Assembly: GCA_040754075.1 (NCBI GenBank)
Contig: JBFMDH010000019.1
Span: 1-64,000 of the forward strand
DNA length: 64,000 nt
Reading direction: 5' to 3'
From: Acidobacteriota bacterium
GTDB lineage: Bacteria; Acidobacteriota; Blastocatellia; UBA7656
Shown: positions 1 through 9,936 of the stretch, piece after piece
How positions within the stretch are numbered: position 1 is the stretch's first letter
Layout: the number at the start of each line of letters is the position of its first letter
Position numbers and translations under genes: made by a program
The notes under the pieces: generated by a model
What the model was told of the DNA's origin: nothing
Seen by the model: the letters and a program-made list of their open reading frames with translations, nothing else
Databases searched by the model: none

Positions 1-108
1 GAACAGTTTCTGGAGATGATTATTTCAAAGTTAGCTCTGGAGCCAAGTTTGATAAAAAATCATCCTGAATACGATTCGTTACGAAATTATGCGGTTATTG
101 CCGCTTAG
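1..108 (+). CDS. C-terminal end of an unknown protein (cut by window start)
   Basis: An open frame enters from the left edge and ends at a TAG at 106-108, giving the last 35 residues of a protein ending in ...YAVIAA. The visible part is helical in character and has no motif I recognise, so no function is given. It converges on the sigma-54 regulator to its right; a hairpin at 149-177 lies between the two stops. Confidence 0.55.
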   Translation, partial: EQFLEMIISKLALEPSLIKNHPEYDSLRNYAVIAA

Positions 109-142
109 TTTTGTCCGAACCATTGGTCTTACTGAGGCTAAT

Positions 143-177
143 AAAAAAAGCAGAACCACAAATCTTCTGGTTCTGCT
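143..177 (-). terminator. Rho-independent terminator for the sigma-54 regulator
   Basis: A 10-bp perfect inverted repeat (AGCAGAACCA at 149-158, TGGTTCTGCT at 168-177) has a 9-nt loop. Read on the minus strand it runs into a U-tract made by the A-run at 143-149. It lies just past the regulator's stop at 201 and may also stop the converging plus-strand gene. Confidence 0.85.
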
Positions 178-200
178 CTTTCAGTGAAAATAAAACGAGA

Positions 201-1586
201 TTAGAAATTCGTAATTCTACGGGTTCGGGTCAGTCCATAGGATTTCAATTGACGGTATAACGTACTTGGTGAAATCCCCAACATTTCCGAAGCTTTTCCC
301 TGATGCCAGCCGGTTTGTTCCAGAACATTGAGAATCTGCTTGCGTTTCAATTCGTCGAGATTTGCCGGAATATCTTCCTCTTGCATTGATGGATTGAAAA
401 TATCTATTCGTTCATTCCGCACCTCGATGGGGAGATCGTCTGGAGTAATTTCTTGATTGGGACAGAGAATCACCGCCCGTTCAACGACATTTTTCAGCTC
501 GCGAACATTGCCCGGGAAGTTATAACTTAACAGACATTCCATAGCTTCTTTGCTGAATCGTATCTGGCGATTGCCGCGAATCTGATTTAAAAAAGTTTCC
601 CCAAGTGCCGGAATGTCTTCGGGTCTTTCTCGCAAAGACGGTAATTTGATGGTGAAATTATTAATGCGGTAGAGTAAATCACCCCGGAACTTGCCCTCGG
701 TCACATCCTTTTCTAAATCCCGATTGGTGGCAGCAACAATACGAACATCAACTTCGACTTTTTTGGTTCCCCCGACGCGATAGAAAGATTGCGTTTCCAG
801 TACACGTAATAATTTGGATTGTAAGGTCAGATTCATTTCCCCGATTTCATCAAGAAAAAGCGTGCCATGATTTGCCAGTTCAAATAATCCCAGTTTGCGT
901 TTTTGTGCGCCGGTAAAAGCGCCGGGTTCATAACCGAAAAGTTCGGATTCAAGCAGCGTTTCCTGAATTGCCGCACAACTAATGTCGATAAATGGGCCAT
1001 TGAATCGTTGTGAAAAATGGTGAATGGTGTTGGCGATCAGTTCTTTGCCGGTGCCGGATTCGCCGGTCACCAAAACGATGGCATTCGATGAAGCGACTTT
1101 GCGAACCAGATCAAGAATAACGCGCATTTTATCGCTGCGGATAACAATGTCGGGCGCTTTTTCTTTGTATCGCAGACGCGATTGCAGCACCAGGTTTTCC
1201 TGCCGCAGTTGCCGTTTTTCAAAGGCTTTTTGCAGAATGGCGTCGAGTTCGCTGATCAGACAGGGTTTGGTCAGATAATCGTAAGCCCCCATCTTCATGG
1301 CTTGCAGAGCGGTTTCAACCGTCGCGTGTCCGGTCATCATCAGCACTTCAGGAGGCTGTTCAAGTTCTCGCAATTCTCGTAAAACCTCTAAACCGCTTCG
1401 ACCCGGCATCATGATATCCAGCAAAGCGATGTCAAAATCATTCTCCTTGGCAACTTGAACTGCGGCTTCACCGTCATGAACCAGGGTGACACGATGCCCC
1501 AATCGCGTCAATTCCCGCTGTAAAACAATGCCTAGATTTTTTTCATCTTCGGCAATCAGCAAATTGATACTGGCATTTGCGCTCAT
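201..1586 (-). CDS. NtrC-family sigma-54-dependent response regulator
   Basis: A 461-residue activator in three parts. Residues 8-120 are a receiver with acidic pair E13/D14, phospho-acceptor D57 and K107. A central AAA+ domain has Walker A GESGTGKE near 175-182 and the sigma-54 contact loop GAFTGA near 222-227. The C-terminal Fis-type helix-turn-helix lies near residues 420-455. By family, the phosphorylated protein forms a ring that uses ATP to open sigma-54 promoters. Its start codon overlaps the stop of the upstream histidine kinase by 4 nt (ATGA), so the two are co-translated partners. Target genes cannot be told from the sequence. Confidence 0.95.
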   Translation of the reverse strand: MSANASINLLIAEDEKNLGIVLQRELTRLGHRVTLVHDGEAAVQVAKENDFDIALLDIMMPGRSGLEVLRELRELEQPPEVLMMTGHATVETALQAMKMGAYDYLTKPCLISELDAILQKAFEKRQLRQENLVLQSRLRYKEKAPDIVIRSDKMRVILDLVRKVASSNAIVLVTGESGTGKELIANTIHHFSQRFNGPFIDISCAAIQETLLESELFGYEPGAFTGAQKRKLGLFELANHGTLFLDEIGEMNLTLQSKLLRVLETQSFYRVGGTKKVEVDVRIVAATNRDLEKDVTEGKFRGDLLYRINNFTIKLPSLRERPEDIPALGETFLNQIRGNRQIRFSKEAMECLLSYNFPGNVRELKNVVERAVILCPNQEITPDDLPIEVRNERIDIFNPSMQEEDIPANLDELKRKQILNVLEQTGWHQGKASEMLGISPSTLYRQLKSYGLTRTRRITNF

Positions 1587-4252
1587 TGAACCCTCTCTGT
1601 TTCAATTGGACGACTATGTAGTCGTTGGGACGACATAAAAGGGGCAGGTTCGGAAATGGGTAAGAGAATGCGGAACGTCGCGCCGTGACCTTCGATAGAA
1701 TCAACTTCGATTTTTCCGCCATGATCGGTGACAATTCCATAACACACGGATAAACCGAGTCCGGTTCCTCTGCCGATGGGTTTGGTGGTAAAAAACGGGT
1801 CGAATATTTTTAATAGATTGGCAGAGGAAATCCCGCAACCGGTGTCGATAAATTCTGCGGACACCTGTTTTTCAGGGTTTTTTAAGGCTTTTGTGCGAAT
1901 CGTCAGGGTGCCATCGCCGTTCATCGAATCATAGGCGTTGGAAATCAGGGCGATAAAAATCTGTTTCATTTGCCCTTCATTGACATAGACCGGCGCAACT
2001 TCATCATCAAGTTCTTTCACAATCGTCATCTTGCCGATCTTGGGATGATGTTTGACGAGGTGCAGCGTTTGATCAATGATCTGGTTAATATCACATAAAA
2101 ATTTCTCGGATTGCCGTTGATGAGAAAACTCCAATAAATTATTGGTGATGGTTTTACACCGGAAAGCTTCGTCTTTGACGATTTGCAAATACTCTTTGAA
2201 ATCAACCTGGGTATCGTCGCCTTGAATATCTGAAATACGTGAAAGCAGGGCTTCGGCACAGGCGGCAATGGTTGCCAGCGGATTATTAATTTCGTGAACC
2301 ACGCCGGCGGCGAGTCTGCCGATGGATGCCAGTTTTTCCGCGTGAATCACCGCTTCATTCATCTTTTTCTGATCGGTGATGTCTTCACCAACCGTGATGA
2401 CATGAGAGACTTCGGCATTATCCACCCGCATGGGAATTTTATTTATTTTCCAGATTTTTTTCTGACCGTCTTCAAAGGTTTCCTGTTCGAGCGAAATAAT
2501 TTTTCCGGTGCGGAAGACATCCAAGAATTCTTCCTGGAGTTTAAGGCGGGGTTGTCGCATTAAAACCTTAAAGACATTTTTCCCAAGCACGGCTTCTCGA
2601 CTGATGCCGCTTCCACCCAACTCTCGGTTGCGATTCCAAGCCACGATTCGCAGGTCTCTATCCACGACATAAAGCGAAACCGGAAGCGAGTCGATAATCT
2701 TTTCGGTAAATCGTTTCTGTTCCTCAATCTCTTTGGTTCGGGCAGAGACTTCGACTGCAAGGTTTATCGAAGTATCTTTGGAATTTTGATAAAGCTCGAT
2801 GTTTCTGATAGCTAGACTCAGTTGTTGAGCGACGGAAATCAATAGACGCTGGTCATCCGAACTCATCGGTCGCGAAACATAACTACCACAAACCACCATC
2901 CCCAGGATGGTGCCGTCGAATTCCAATGTCGCGATGGTTTCAAGGGAGATATTTTTATCCTTGAGAATTTTTTCGGAAATCCGAATTTCAATTGACGGTT
3001 GTAAATTGTTCGGCTCAATTTTTTCAAGGAAATTTTTTACCTTGGCGCTATCAAACCAGTTTTCTTTATTTGCGCCTTCGCTCTGTACACGCGAATATTT
3101 CGCGGCTGCCAGGTGCTCAAGATTATCTTCCTGTTTGATAATCACCGCGCAAACATCACAAGCCAGCGCCTTGCCAACCGAAAAAACCGCATAGCTCAAC
3201 AACTGGTCAAGTTCCAGAGAGGTCATCAAATTGTTGCCGAGATTGTAAACGAAAGACAGTTGTGAGGCGCTCTTTTTGGTTTCGATATACAATCGCGCAT
3301 TTTCCAGAGCGATACTCAACTGGTTACAGATGGTTGAGAGCAACCCGGCATTTTGTTTTAAAAAACCTTGCGGTGAATTGGAGAAAAGACAGATGGCACC
3401 GGTAATACTGCCGTTGATACCGAAAGGCGCGCAAATGAGCGTTCTTAACTGCGAAAGCGGTTCGCCGAGTCGTTTGATACAGGATGATTCAGGAATATCA
3501 TGAAGAATGAAAGGGGTATCCTGAATTGAAAAAGCGGTTCCAAAATAAAAATCAATCAGACAACCTTCCATCTCCCGGTCATTAAATTCAAATCCGTAAT
3601 GCGCAGCGAGATTGACCGATTGAGAAAGCGGATTTCGCTGATAGATAACCCCGGCATCGGCATGGAAATCATTAACCAACACCTTCAAGGTTCCCTGGAG
3701 TAAAACGTCAGGGTCGAGCGAACTGGCAAGCACCGTGCTGACGGAATGGAGAATGTTTAATTGTTCAAATTTCTCCGATTTTTCGATGTCTTCGCCCCAG
3801 GATTTCACCAGAGATTTTACCCGCGAAATCAACTCGCCTTTGGTATAAGGCTTGGCTAATATAGCGGTCGCTCCGGCTTCAAGCCATGCCACTTTATCCT
3901 TGCTATTTTGCGTTTTGGTTATAACCAGAATCGGAAATTCAGCGGGTATCGAATAACTTCGTAAATCTTTAATCAGTTCGAGCGCGCGTTTCGCCCAATC
4001 CAGTTTCCAGAGGGTTGATGAGGGTTCATCCAAGTGAGTTGGGGTCAGTTGACCGGTTACTTTTGAGGCGGATGATTCAATGATAAATAATGAGGTTAAA
4101 TTTGTTGAGATTTGTGAATAAGCCGATTCGACCGAAGTCGCAATCAATGCTCGATAACCGGTAGTTTCAAGCACCCGTTTTAAGGCGACAGCCGATTTTT
4201 GCTCGTCCCCTAAAATTACAATCTGGTATTTGCCGTATGAATGATTTTTCAT
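1583..4252 (-). CDS. GAF/PAS sensor histidine kinase with N-terminal pseudo-receiver
   Basis: An 889-residue kinase with no obvious membrane segment, so probably cytoplasmic. In order: a receiver-like domain (about 1-150), two GAF-like domains (about 170-310 and 335-490), a PAS domain (about 515-640), HisKA with the phospho-acceptor His in HEINNP (about 650), and a C-terminal ATPase domain with DTGCGI and GRGTGLGL boxes. The N-terminal receiver keeps the LAKPY lysine, but at the acceptor-Asp position it reads LFIIES, so it has no normal phosphorylation site. It also carries an insert of roughly 30 residues. Its partner is the NtrC-type regulator whose start overlaps its stop. The sensed signal is unknown; GAF and PAS domains commonly bind small molecules, haem or redox ligands. 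Confidence 0.92.
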   Translation of the reverse strand: MKNHSYGKYQIVILGDEQKSAVALKRVLETTGYRALIATSVESAYSQISTNLTSLFIIESSASKVTGQLTPTHLDEPSSTLWKLDWAKRALELIKDLRSYSIPAEFPILVITKTQNSKDKVAWLEAGATAILAKPYTKGELISRVKSLVKSWGEDIEKSEKFEQLNILHSVSTVLASSLDPDVLLQGTLKVLVNDFHADAGVIYQRNPLSQSVNLAAHYGFEFNDREMEGCLIDFYFGTAFSIQDTPFILHDIPESSCIKRLGEPLSQLRTLICAPFGINGSITGAICLFSNSPQGFLKQNAGLLSTICNQLSIALENARLYIETKKSASQLSFVYNLGNNLMTSLELDQLLSYAVFSVGKALACDVCAVIIKQEDNLEHLAAAKYSRVQSEGANKENWFDSAKVKNFLEKIEPNNLQPSIEIRISEKILKDKNISLETIATLEFDGTILGMVVCGSYVSRPMSSDDQRLLISVAQQLSLAIRNIELYQNSKDTSINLAVEVSARTKEIEEQKRFTEKIIDSLPVSLYVVDRDLRIVAWNRNRELGGSGISREAVLGKNVFKVLMRQPRLKLQEEFLDVFRTGKIISLEQETFEDGQKKIWKINKIPMRVDNAEVSHVITVGEDITDQKKMNEAVIHAEKLASIGRLAAGVVHEINNPLATIAACAEALLSRISDIQGDDTQVDFKEYLQIVKDEAFRCKTITNNLLEFSHQRQSEKFLCDINQIIDQTLHLVKHHPKIGKMTIVKELDDEVAPVYVNEGQMKQIFIALISNAYDSMNGDGTLTIRTKALKNPEKQVSAEFIDTGCGISSANLLKIFDPFFTTKPIGRGTGLGLSVCYGIVTDHGGKIEVDSIEGHGATFRILLPISEPAPFMSSQRLHSRPIETERVQ

Positions 4253-4455
4253 CTTGGAAAATCAATAGTGCTGGAATGCCGTAACCTTCGGGAGGGGCAG
4301 CGGGGTATTTTTTGAGGGGCAGGATTTTAAGAAAATCTTCGTCCGAAATTTAAGTCAAAATGAATGAAGTGTCAATACAAAGAATAGGTTTGAAACCAGT
4401 TCAGTCAAGTTGAACGATGTTAAAAAGCCGTCTATTTAAAGAGTGGAATGGTAAA

Positions 4456-4492
4456 TAAAAAGAGCCGGAAATATCATTCATTACCCGGCTCT
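4456..4492 (-). terminator. Rho-independent terminator of the tol-pal operon
   Basis: AGAGCCGG (4461-4468) pairs with CCGGCTCT (4485-4492). On the minus strand the stem is followed by a U-rich tract from the A-rich stretch at 4456-4460. It sits just after the stop of the last tol-pal gene at 4500. The rest of the 247-bp gap up to the histidine kinase start shows nothing else clear. Confidence 0.8.
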
Positions 4493-4499
4493 TACCAAA

Positions 4500-5297
4500 T
4501 TATTGACCCCCATCCAGGCGTTGTTTGGCTAAAACCGCTTCATTGCTTTTGGGATAGAGTTTCAGCAAGGCTTGAAATTCCGCCCTGGCAAGATCGCTTT
4601 GACCAAGTTCGCTCAACGCCAACGCCTTTTTAAAGCGCGCCGCCGGAACCTTATCGCCTTTGGCAAAAATCGTAATCACCTTGTCAAATTCGGTTACCGC
4701 TTCGGCAAATCTTCCTTTGGCGAAAAGCGTTTCCCCAATCCAATACTGGGCGTTATCTGCCATTTCACTGGATGGATAGGTTTCCACATATTGACGAAAT
4801 TCGCTAATCGCCAGGTCGTAATTGCCGCGCGAATAATCGCCATAAGCGGCGGCGAAAAGCTGGTCGGGGTTGCCTGGCGTAATCTGTGTGAAGGTTGGAA
4901 GTTTTGGCAGGTTTTCCACCGTCTTCTTTAAATCCGCCAGTTGTTCCGACAGTTTATCAATGCGTTGATTGGTTGCCGATAATCGTTCACCCAGACCATT
5001 GACTTCATTGACCGCGCTCATCGCACCTTCCGCGACGCGGCTTTGACCCTGTCGAATGGCGTTGACGTTGTCAACGATTTGGGTAATCAGCGTGTTCAAT
5101 TGACCGCTGTTTCTATCCATCGATTCCTGCATCGTTCGCACCTGTCTTTGCAGAACGATGAGTTCGGCTTTTAATTCATCAACCGTTTGCTTGAGTTCAA
5201 GAATTTGCGCCTCTTTCTTATCCTCAGCAAGGGCGCTGATTGATAGCGTCAACACCAGCACAAAACCCAGCAAACCAGACCATCGTTTTGAAAACAT
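4500..5297 (-). CDS. cpoB: Tol-Pal system TPR protein CpoB/YbgF
   Basis: A 265-residue periplasmic protein. An N-terminal signal peptide ends near SALAED. A coiled coil rich in E, L, Q and K follows (about residues 25-130), then three TPR-like repeats (about 145-260) containing YxxGNYDLAISEF and GRFAEAVTEFDKV. This matches CpoB, which links Tol-Pal to cell-wall synthesis during constriction in E. coli. The ATG at 5297 is chosen because it has AAGGTGA just upstream and starts the signal peptide; an in-frame ATG 39 nt further upstream would put a polar leader before it. It is the last gene of the tol operon, 48 nt after pal, with a terminator after it. Confidence 0.9.
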   Translation of the reverse strand: MFSKRWSGLLGFVLVLTLSISALAEDKKEAQILELKQTVDELKAELIVLQRQVRTMQESMDRNSGQLNTLITQIVDNVNAIRQGQSRVAEGAMSAVNEVNGLGERLSATNQRIDKLSEQLADLKKTVENLPKLPTFTQITPGNPDQLFAAAYGDYSRGNYDLAISEFRQYVETYPSSEMADNAQYWIGETLFAKGRFAEAVTEFDKVITIFAKGDKVPAARFKKALALSELGQSDLARAEFQALLKLYPKSNEAVLAKQRLDGGQ

Positions 5298-5345
5298 AAA
5301 AATCACCTTTGTTTTGAGAAAACCGGACAGTGTCACAGTTTTACC

Positions 5346-6311
5346 CTAATTGGAACCGCCACTGATGTAAATGAAATCATCACGTCGGTCTTTAGCCCAA
5401 CCGGATTCACCTGCACCTGTGGCGTTTTCTTCACCGTAACTGACTGTTGAAATACGACTCGCATCGACGCCTGCGGCGACCAGAAATTCACGTGCGGATT
5501 GAGCGCGGCGTTCGCCAAGACCGATATTATACTCTTCGGTTCCGCGTGGGTCGCAATTTCCTTCAATACGAAAAGCAATTGAACGATTCGTCCCCTGGGT
5601 GAGCCAAGCCGCCGCTTGTCGAAGTTTTTCTTTTGACTCTTCAGAAAGGTCAGCACTGTCAAAATCGAAATAGATGGCTTGCACCCTTTGACTGAAGGTT
5701 AAAGCCACACTCGGATTTGTCGGTGAACCGATGGTGCGAGGACGGTCTTCGGTGACCCCCGAAGGTGTTGCCGGAGAAGTCACGGTCACACGAGCTGAGG
5801 CATTGGCGGTGCCGCCGGGACCCAAGGCAGTTGCCGTATAGGTTGTGGATTGTGATGGGCTGACGGCGCGCGAACCCGCAGCAGGAACCGAACCCAAATC
5901 AGAAATTGACACGCGGTCGGCGTTGGTTGAATTCCAGCGAATGGTCGTGCTTTGACCCCTTTCAATTGCCCCTTGATCGGCGGTAATGGAAATGGTCGGC
6001 GCGGCGGCGCGTGGGTCTACATTGACAACCTTACTATCGCGGGCTTCCTTTTTTCCGCGCGTTGCGACCGCTGTGTAGGTGGTTGTCGAATTCGGCAGAT
6101 AAACTTTGGTTCCGGTTTTATCGACCTTTTCACCGTTAATGGTTACCTCTTTAGCATCTTTGGAATTCCAGGTGACGCGGACATCTTCACCCTGTTGAAT
6201 GCGATCACGATTGACCGAAAGTTGTACTTTGGGTTTAGCGCAGGCAGTGAGAAAGACTGCGAGCGCCAAAATAAAGAGAATTGCAAGACTTCGATTATTT
6301 GGTTGTTTCAT
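5346..6311 (-). CDS. pal: Pal-like OmpA-domain lipoprotein with two Ig-like domains
   Basis: A 321-residue lipoprotein. The signal peptide ends in a lipobox LTAC with the lipid-carrying Cys at about 24. Two tandem Ig-like domains of about 80 residues follow (each with a W-N-S-x-A/D segment and STTYTA near its end; about 29-98 and 107-183). The C-terminal OmpA domain (about 208-321) has the peptidoglycan-binding pattern with YFDFDSADL and RAQSAREFL. By family it tethers the outer membrane to peptidoglycan and binds TolB. Typical Pal is only about 170 residues, so the Ig-like part is an added spacer between lipid anchor and OmpA domain. It lies 27 nt after tolB. Confidence 0.9.
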   Translation of the reverse strand: MKQPNNRSLAILFILALAVFLTACAKPKVQLSVNRDRIQQGEDVRVTWNSKDAKEVTINGEKVDKTGTKVYLPNSTTTYTAVATRGKKEARDSKVVNVDPRAAAPTISITADQGAIERGQSTTIRWNSTNADRVSISDLGSVPAAGSRAVSPSQSTTYTATALGPGGTANASARVTVTSPATPSGVTEDRPRTIGSPTNPSVALTFSQRVQAIYFDFDSADLSEESKEKLRQAAAWLTQGTNRSIAFRIEGNCDPRGTEEYNIGLGERRAQSAREFLVAAGVDASRISTVSYGEENATGAGESGWAKDRRDDFIYISGGSN

Positions 6312-6338
6312 CCTGAATCTCCTTTCAGATTTATGAAT

Positions 6339-7628
6339 TTATTTTCCCCAACTCGGAGAGCGTCCTCCACCTTTTGACACCTGACGTTGCCCTGTGCCAT
6401 CGATATGCATTTGCCAAACTTCCAATCTCCCGCTTCGGGTTGATTGAAAGGCGATGTGACGGCTGTCAGGCGACCAGGTTGGACTTTCATTTCGACCTTC
6501 ACTGGTTAATTGCAATAACTGACCGGAGGCAACATCGGTTACGAATATTTGATACCCGCCCGCGCCACCATAAGTAAACGCGATATAGCGACCATCCGGC
6601 GACCACGACGGCGAATCTGCATGACCGCCACGCCCAACCAGCACACGTTGATTTGCGCCGCTGGCATCCATGACATAAACCGTAGGCGACCCGCCTCTAT
6701 CGGAAATAAAAGCGATTTCGCGACCCGTTGCAGGATTCCAGCGCGGCGAAATATTCACGGTTTTATTGGTCTTTGTCAGTCTTCTCAACCCTGAGCCATC
6801 AAGGCTGGATACATAAATTTCCATCGACCCATCGTTGCTGATTGCCGAACTGAATGCCAGTTGACCGCTCGGTGAAATTGATGGCGAAGATGTCGTCGAA
6901 CGAAAATTGGTGCCACCAACTAATCCGCCTCCCACCGCGCGAACCACGATGTTGGGCACCCCGGTTTTGAAACTGACATAGGCAATATAGCGACCATCGG
7001 GTGAAAATTGCGGGAACCGATTGCGTGACCCATCACTGGCAAACCCACCGGCATTGAATCCATCATAATCCATCAAGTTTATCGCATTGCCTGAAACATA
7101 AGCGATTCGCGAGGTCGCAATGCCGTCACGTCCGGTTAGCAATTTCACAATTTCATCGGCAAACTCATGCGCTATGCGTCGCGCATTGCCGGTGTGTCGC
7201 GAAGCAATCAGTTGCGCTTTGGTTTTGACATCAAACAGATAGCAATCCGATGCCAGACCGCTTTGAATATTGCCAAAGGCAACGTAGTCGGCTTTTGTGG
7301 GGTCGCTGCTCCATTCCTCATATTTCAAAGACGCGGGGTCGGGAACCAGTGATTTGGGATTTAAACTTTTACCGACAATTCCTGAAATTGCGGCGAACTC
7401 CAAATCGGCAAGCAAAGTCTGGTTGAATTCATTGACCGCGCTATCGATGCCGCTGGAACGCGCCACGAAATCAGCAAGCGCAAGATTCGGACCATTGCCG
7501 GGTGTGACGATGATCGTGCCAACCTGCTTTTTGATGTCAGTTTGATTTTCCTGAGCAAAAATTGCAGGCATCAAGCAAGATGCCAACGGTGTTAAGAATG
7601 CAAGTTTGTTAAATTGCCGTCTATTCAT
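6339..7628 (-). CDS. tolB: TolB periplasmic beta-propeller protein
   Basis: A 429-residue exported protein with signal sequence MNRRQFNKLAFLTPLASCLM. The early RR pair is Tat-like but not a full twin-arginine motif. An N-terminal alpha/beta domain is followed by a beta-propeller built from PD40-type repeats such as FSPDGRYIAYVS, WNPATGREIAFIS, WSPDGRYIAFTY and WSPDSRHIAFQS (about residues 200-425). TolB shuttles between Pal and other envelope partners in the periplasm. It is followed closely by pal. Length and repeat number match the family. Confidence 0.93.
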   Translation of the reverse strand: MNRRQFNKLAFLTPLASCLMPAIFAQENQTDIKKQVGTIIVTPGNGPNLALADFVARSSGIDSAVNEFNQTLLADLEFAAISGIVGKSLNPKSLVPDPASLKYEEWSSDPTKADYVAFGNIQSGLASDCYLFDVKTKAQLIASRHTGNARRIAHEFADEIVKLLTGRDGIATSRIAYVSGNAINLMDYDGFNAGGFASDGSRNRFPQFSPDGRYIAYVSFKTGVPNIVVRAVGGGLVGGTNFRSTTSSPSISPSGQLAFSSAISNDGSMEIYVSSLDGSGLRRLTKTNKTVNISPRWNPATGREIAFISDRGGSPTVYVMDASGANQRVLVGRGGHADSPSWSPDGRYIAFTYGGAGGYQIFVTDVASGQLLQLTSEGRNESPTWSPDSRHIAFQSTRSGRLEVWQMHIDGTGQRQVSKGGGRSPSWGK

Positions 7629-7701
7629 AAATTTTTAATTGAAGGTTATTGAGCGACAAAAATTTTACCAATGAATAATGATGGATGACCAATCGCAATA
7701 T

Positions 7702-8550
7702 TTATTTTGGAAAACGAAATCTGACTTCGGCTACGGCTTCCTGCACATTTGAAAGAAATCCCGCAGGAAATGCCGGTAAGGGATTTGCTGCGAGCACGGC
7801 TCTTTCAGCCGCATTATTGACCAGCGCAATCGAACTTCGTTGTTTGATGTATTGTGGCGCAACTCGTCCACCGGAAATTGAAAGTATCTGACCATCTCTG
7901 GCGATTCGCAACAAGATGATGACTTCCTGTGGCGGGGAATTTTCATTTACCGGTGGATTATAATTGCGACTGAGAATCTGTTGAATCAAGCGACCATAGG
8001 CAGACCCGCCCGGCAATCCTGTGCCGCCTCCGTACCCGCTGCCATTTCCAAGACTGACGCCGCCAACCGCGCCGGGAGTTGGTGAGCCGTAACTGCGACC
8101 GACCTGTGCCGATTGCGAGGTTGACCCGCCGCGTTCCTCTTTGCCGGTAAAAACTTTTTCTTCCTGTGGCGCAACCGGTCTATCGGTTTTTATCGCGTCA
8201 GGTTTTGATGTTGGTTTTTCAGTTGGTGGCAGCAAGGCTTCATCATCCGGTTGAGATTCCGGTCTTTCGGTTTCCATCCGGGTATTGTTTATCGGGTTAT
8301 TTTCATCGCCAACGAAAGAAACATTTTGAGGTTTGGCGAAGCCTAAAATTTGTGAGGCATCAGCGACGCCGATTTGAATTGCCCCACCGCCACCTTCGCC
8401 GCCTTCACCTTCGCCCGCCGCGATGATTTGCTGAACCGATGGGCTTTGAAACCAGTAAAACAATCCGGCAAGCAGGGTTAAATGAAAAACCAATGAGCCA
8501 ATCAACCCGAATCGCCCGGTTTTATTGGATTGTTTTGATGATTTCGTCAC
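7702..8550 (-). CDS. tolA: TolA/TonB-like energy-transducing protein
   Basis: A 282-residue protein with one N-terminal membrane helix (about 14-34), a Gly-rich stretch near 45-58, a Pro/Glu/Lys-rich and then Gly/Ser-rich linker (about 85-185), and a C-terminal TonB/TolA-type domain (about 190-282). Position between tolR and tolB argues for TolA, which carries the energy of TolQR across the periplasm. It starts at a GTG (8550). The long helical TolA-II domain of enterobacteria is replaced by a disordered Pro/Gly linker, as in many non-proteobacterial versions. Confidence 0.85.
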   Translation of the reverse strand: MTKSSKQSNKTGRFGLIGSLVFHLTLLAGLFYWFQSPSVQQIIAAGEGEGGEGGGGAIQIGVADASQILGFAKPQNVSFVGDENNPINNTRMETERPESQPDDEALLPPTEKPTSKPDAIKTDRPVAPQEEKVFTGKEERGGSTSQSAQVGRSYGSPTPGAVGGVSLGNGSGYGGGTGLPGGSAYGRLIQQILSRNYNPPVNENSPPQEVIILLRIARDGQILSISGGRVAPQYIKQRSSIALVNNAAERAVLAANPLPAFPAGFLSNVQEAVAEVRFRFPK

Positions 8551-8609
8551 AGCGTTCGCTCAAACTTAATTTTGAATGTTGATTATACTCTCGGCAATTT
8601 AATGGATGA

Positions 8610-9044
8610 CTATTTCTTCTTCACGGTTGGCTCGGTAACCAAACTGACCTCGGCACTAGCCTGTTTCGCCAAATCCAAAACATAAGCGATGATTCGATAG
8701 GGTGTTTCACCGTCGCCGCGTATGTAAACTTTGCGCTCACCGCTGCTTCCCAATTTATCTTTTAATAATTTCGGCAAATCATTCACATTTACCTGTTTGG
8801 CTTCTGATTGGGTGCTTAAAAAAATATTTCCGTCCTTATCAATACTCACTACAACGGCATTGGCTTTGGGTTGTTCAGTTTTTGTTTCGCTGGTTTTGGG
8901 TAAATTGACATCGATGCCGGTTTGAATGATCGGAGCCGTAACCATAAAAATCACCAGCAACACCAACATTACATCAACGAGTGGTGTGACGTTAATCTCT
9001 GAAAGTGATGTTTGGGTTCGCCCTTGTTGATCTTTGAATGCCAT
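8610..9044 (-). CDS. tolR: TolR/ExbD biopolymer transport protein
   Basis: A 144-residue protein with a short cytoplasmic start, one membrane helix (about 20-42) opening with the family pattern NVTPLVDVMLVLLVIFMVTA, and a periplasmic domain. The Asp in VDVML is the proton-pathway residue of the ExbD/TolR family. It forms the proton channel with TolQ. It lies 69 nt after tolQ and 59 nt before tolA, in operon order. Confidence 0.95.
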   Translation of the reverse strand: MAFKDQQGRTQTSLSEINVTPLVDVMLVLLVIFMVTAPIIQTGIDVNLPKTSETKTEQPKANAVVVSIDKDGNIFLSTQSEAKQVNVNDLPKLLKDKLGSSGERKVYIRGDGETPYRIIAYVLDLAKQASAEVSLVTEPTVKKK

Positions 9045-9113
9045 ATCGAATTGCCTGTTTTTTTACCTTTGGGGTAACGCTTTCGAGTATTACGCTGAAC
9101 CGGTGTTTAAAAA

Positions 9114-9827
9114 CTATTTCACATAATTCCTTTCGATGATGTTCAACATTTCCAGAGAGAAGCGATCCATTTTTGCGCTTAGTGATTTTATGCGATTGAG
9201 AAAATAGTTGTAAAAAATCGAAGCGGGTACGGCGGCGGCAATCCCCGCGGCTGTAGCAATGAGCGCTTCGGCAATGCCGGGCGCAACCGATTGAATCGAA
9301 GAGGTGGATGCGGCACTCAACCCTTGAAAGGCGATGATAATGCCGACCACAGTTCCGAATAGCCCGATAAATGGTGAGGCATTCGCAGCCGTCGCCAGCC
9401 AGCTTAAACTTTTTTCCATATCGCTGACTTCGTTGATGGTCGCCGATTGCAGTACGCGATTGATGGCATCGAGACTCTGGACGCGACCCGCGCCACCGCT
9501 GATTTGATTGGTCACCTCGTCATATCCGGCGGCAAAAATTCGCGCCAGCGGACTGGCTTTGTGATAATCCGATTCCATCATTAAATCGGATAGTTTTTTA
9601 TCGCGTTTACCAAAAGAGGTCAGGAAATCATCAGTCGCGCTTTCGGCATTTTTGAGCGCGCGCCATTTGGAAAAAATGATTGCCCAGGACGCGATTGAGA
9701 AAAGCAATAAAAGGATGAGAACGCCTTTGGCAATCGGGCTGGCTTTTAACAATAAATCGACTAACGAAATTCCTTGATTCTGTGGTGCTTGAATAACCAG
9801 AAAAAATAAATTGATTAAAGCGAACAA
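9114..9827 (-). CDS. tolQ: TolQ/ExbB proton channel protein
   Basis: A 237-residue membrane protein with three predicted helices (about 25-50, 135-165 and 180-205). The family segments WLATAANASPFIGLFGTVVGI and EALIATAAGIAAAVPA are present. It is the first gene of the Tol-Pal operon and powers the system with the proton gradient. The start is a TTG at 9827: no ATG exists before the first membrane helix, and a strong AAGGAGAGGG ribosome site sits just upstream at 9832-9842. Confidence 0.93.
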   Translation of the reverse strand: MFALINLFFLVIQAPQNQGISLVDLLLKASPIAKGVLILLLLFSIASWAIIFSKWRALKNAESATDDFLTSFGKRDKKLSDLMMESDYHKASPLARIFAAGYDEVTNQISGGAGRVQSLDAINRVLQSATINEVSDMEKSLSWLATAANASPFIGLFGTVVGIIIAFQGLSAASTSSIQSVAPGIAEALIATAAGIAAAVPASIFYNYFLNRIKSLSAKMDRFSLEMLNIIERNYVK

Positions 9828-9860
9828 TCTGCCCTCTCCTTAAAATTTCTACCAGTAATC

Positions 9861-9888
9861 ATTATGGAATGATAAAAACGAGTGTTAA
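9861..9888 (-). promoter_or_regulatory. Probable sigma-70-type promoter of the tol-pal operon
   Basis: On the minus strand TTAACA (9888-9883) and CATAAT (9866-9861) are separated by 16 nt, each one base from consensus. The start site would fall about 25-30 nt before the TTG of tolQ. The 109-bp gap is shared with the divergent potCD-like gene. Confidence 0.5.
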
Positions 9889-9936
9889 TTCTAAACAGTG
9901 AAAAGGCAACTGACAAACGAATGATGGGCTTGACGA

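Noticed and set aside
5489-5500. TTCACGTG in pal
   Set aside because: Only half of a parS-like palindrome; coding region; chance match.
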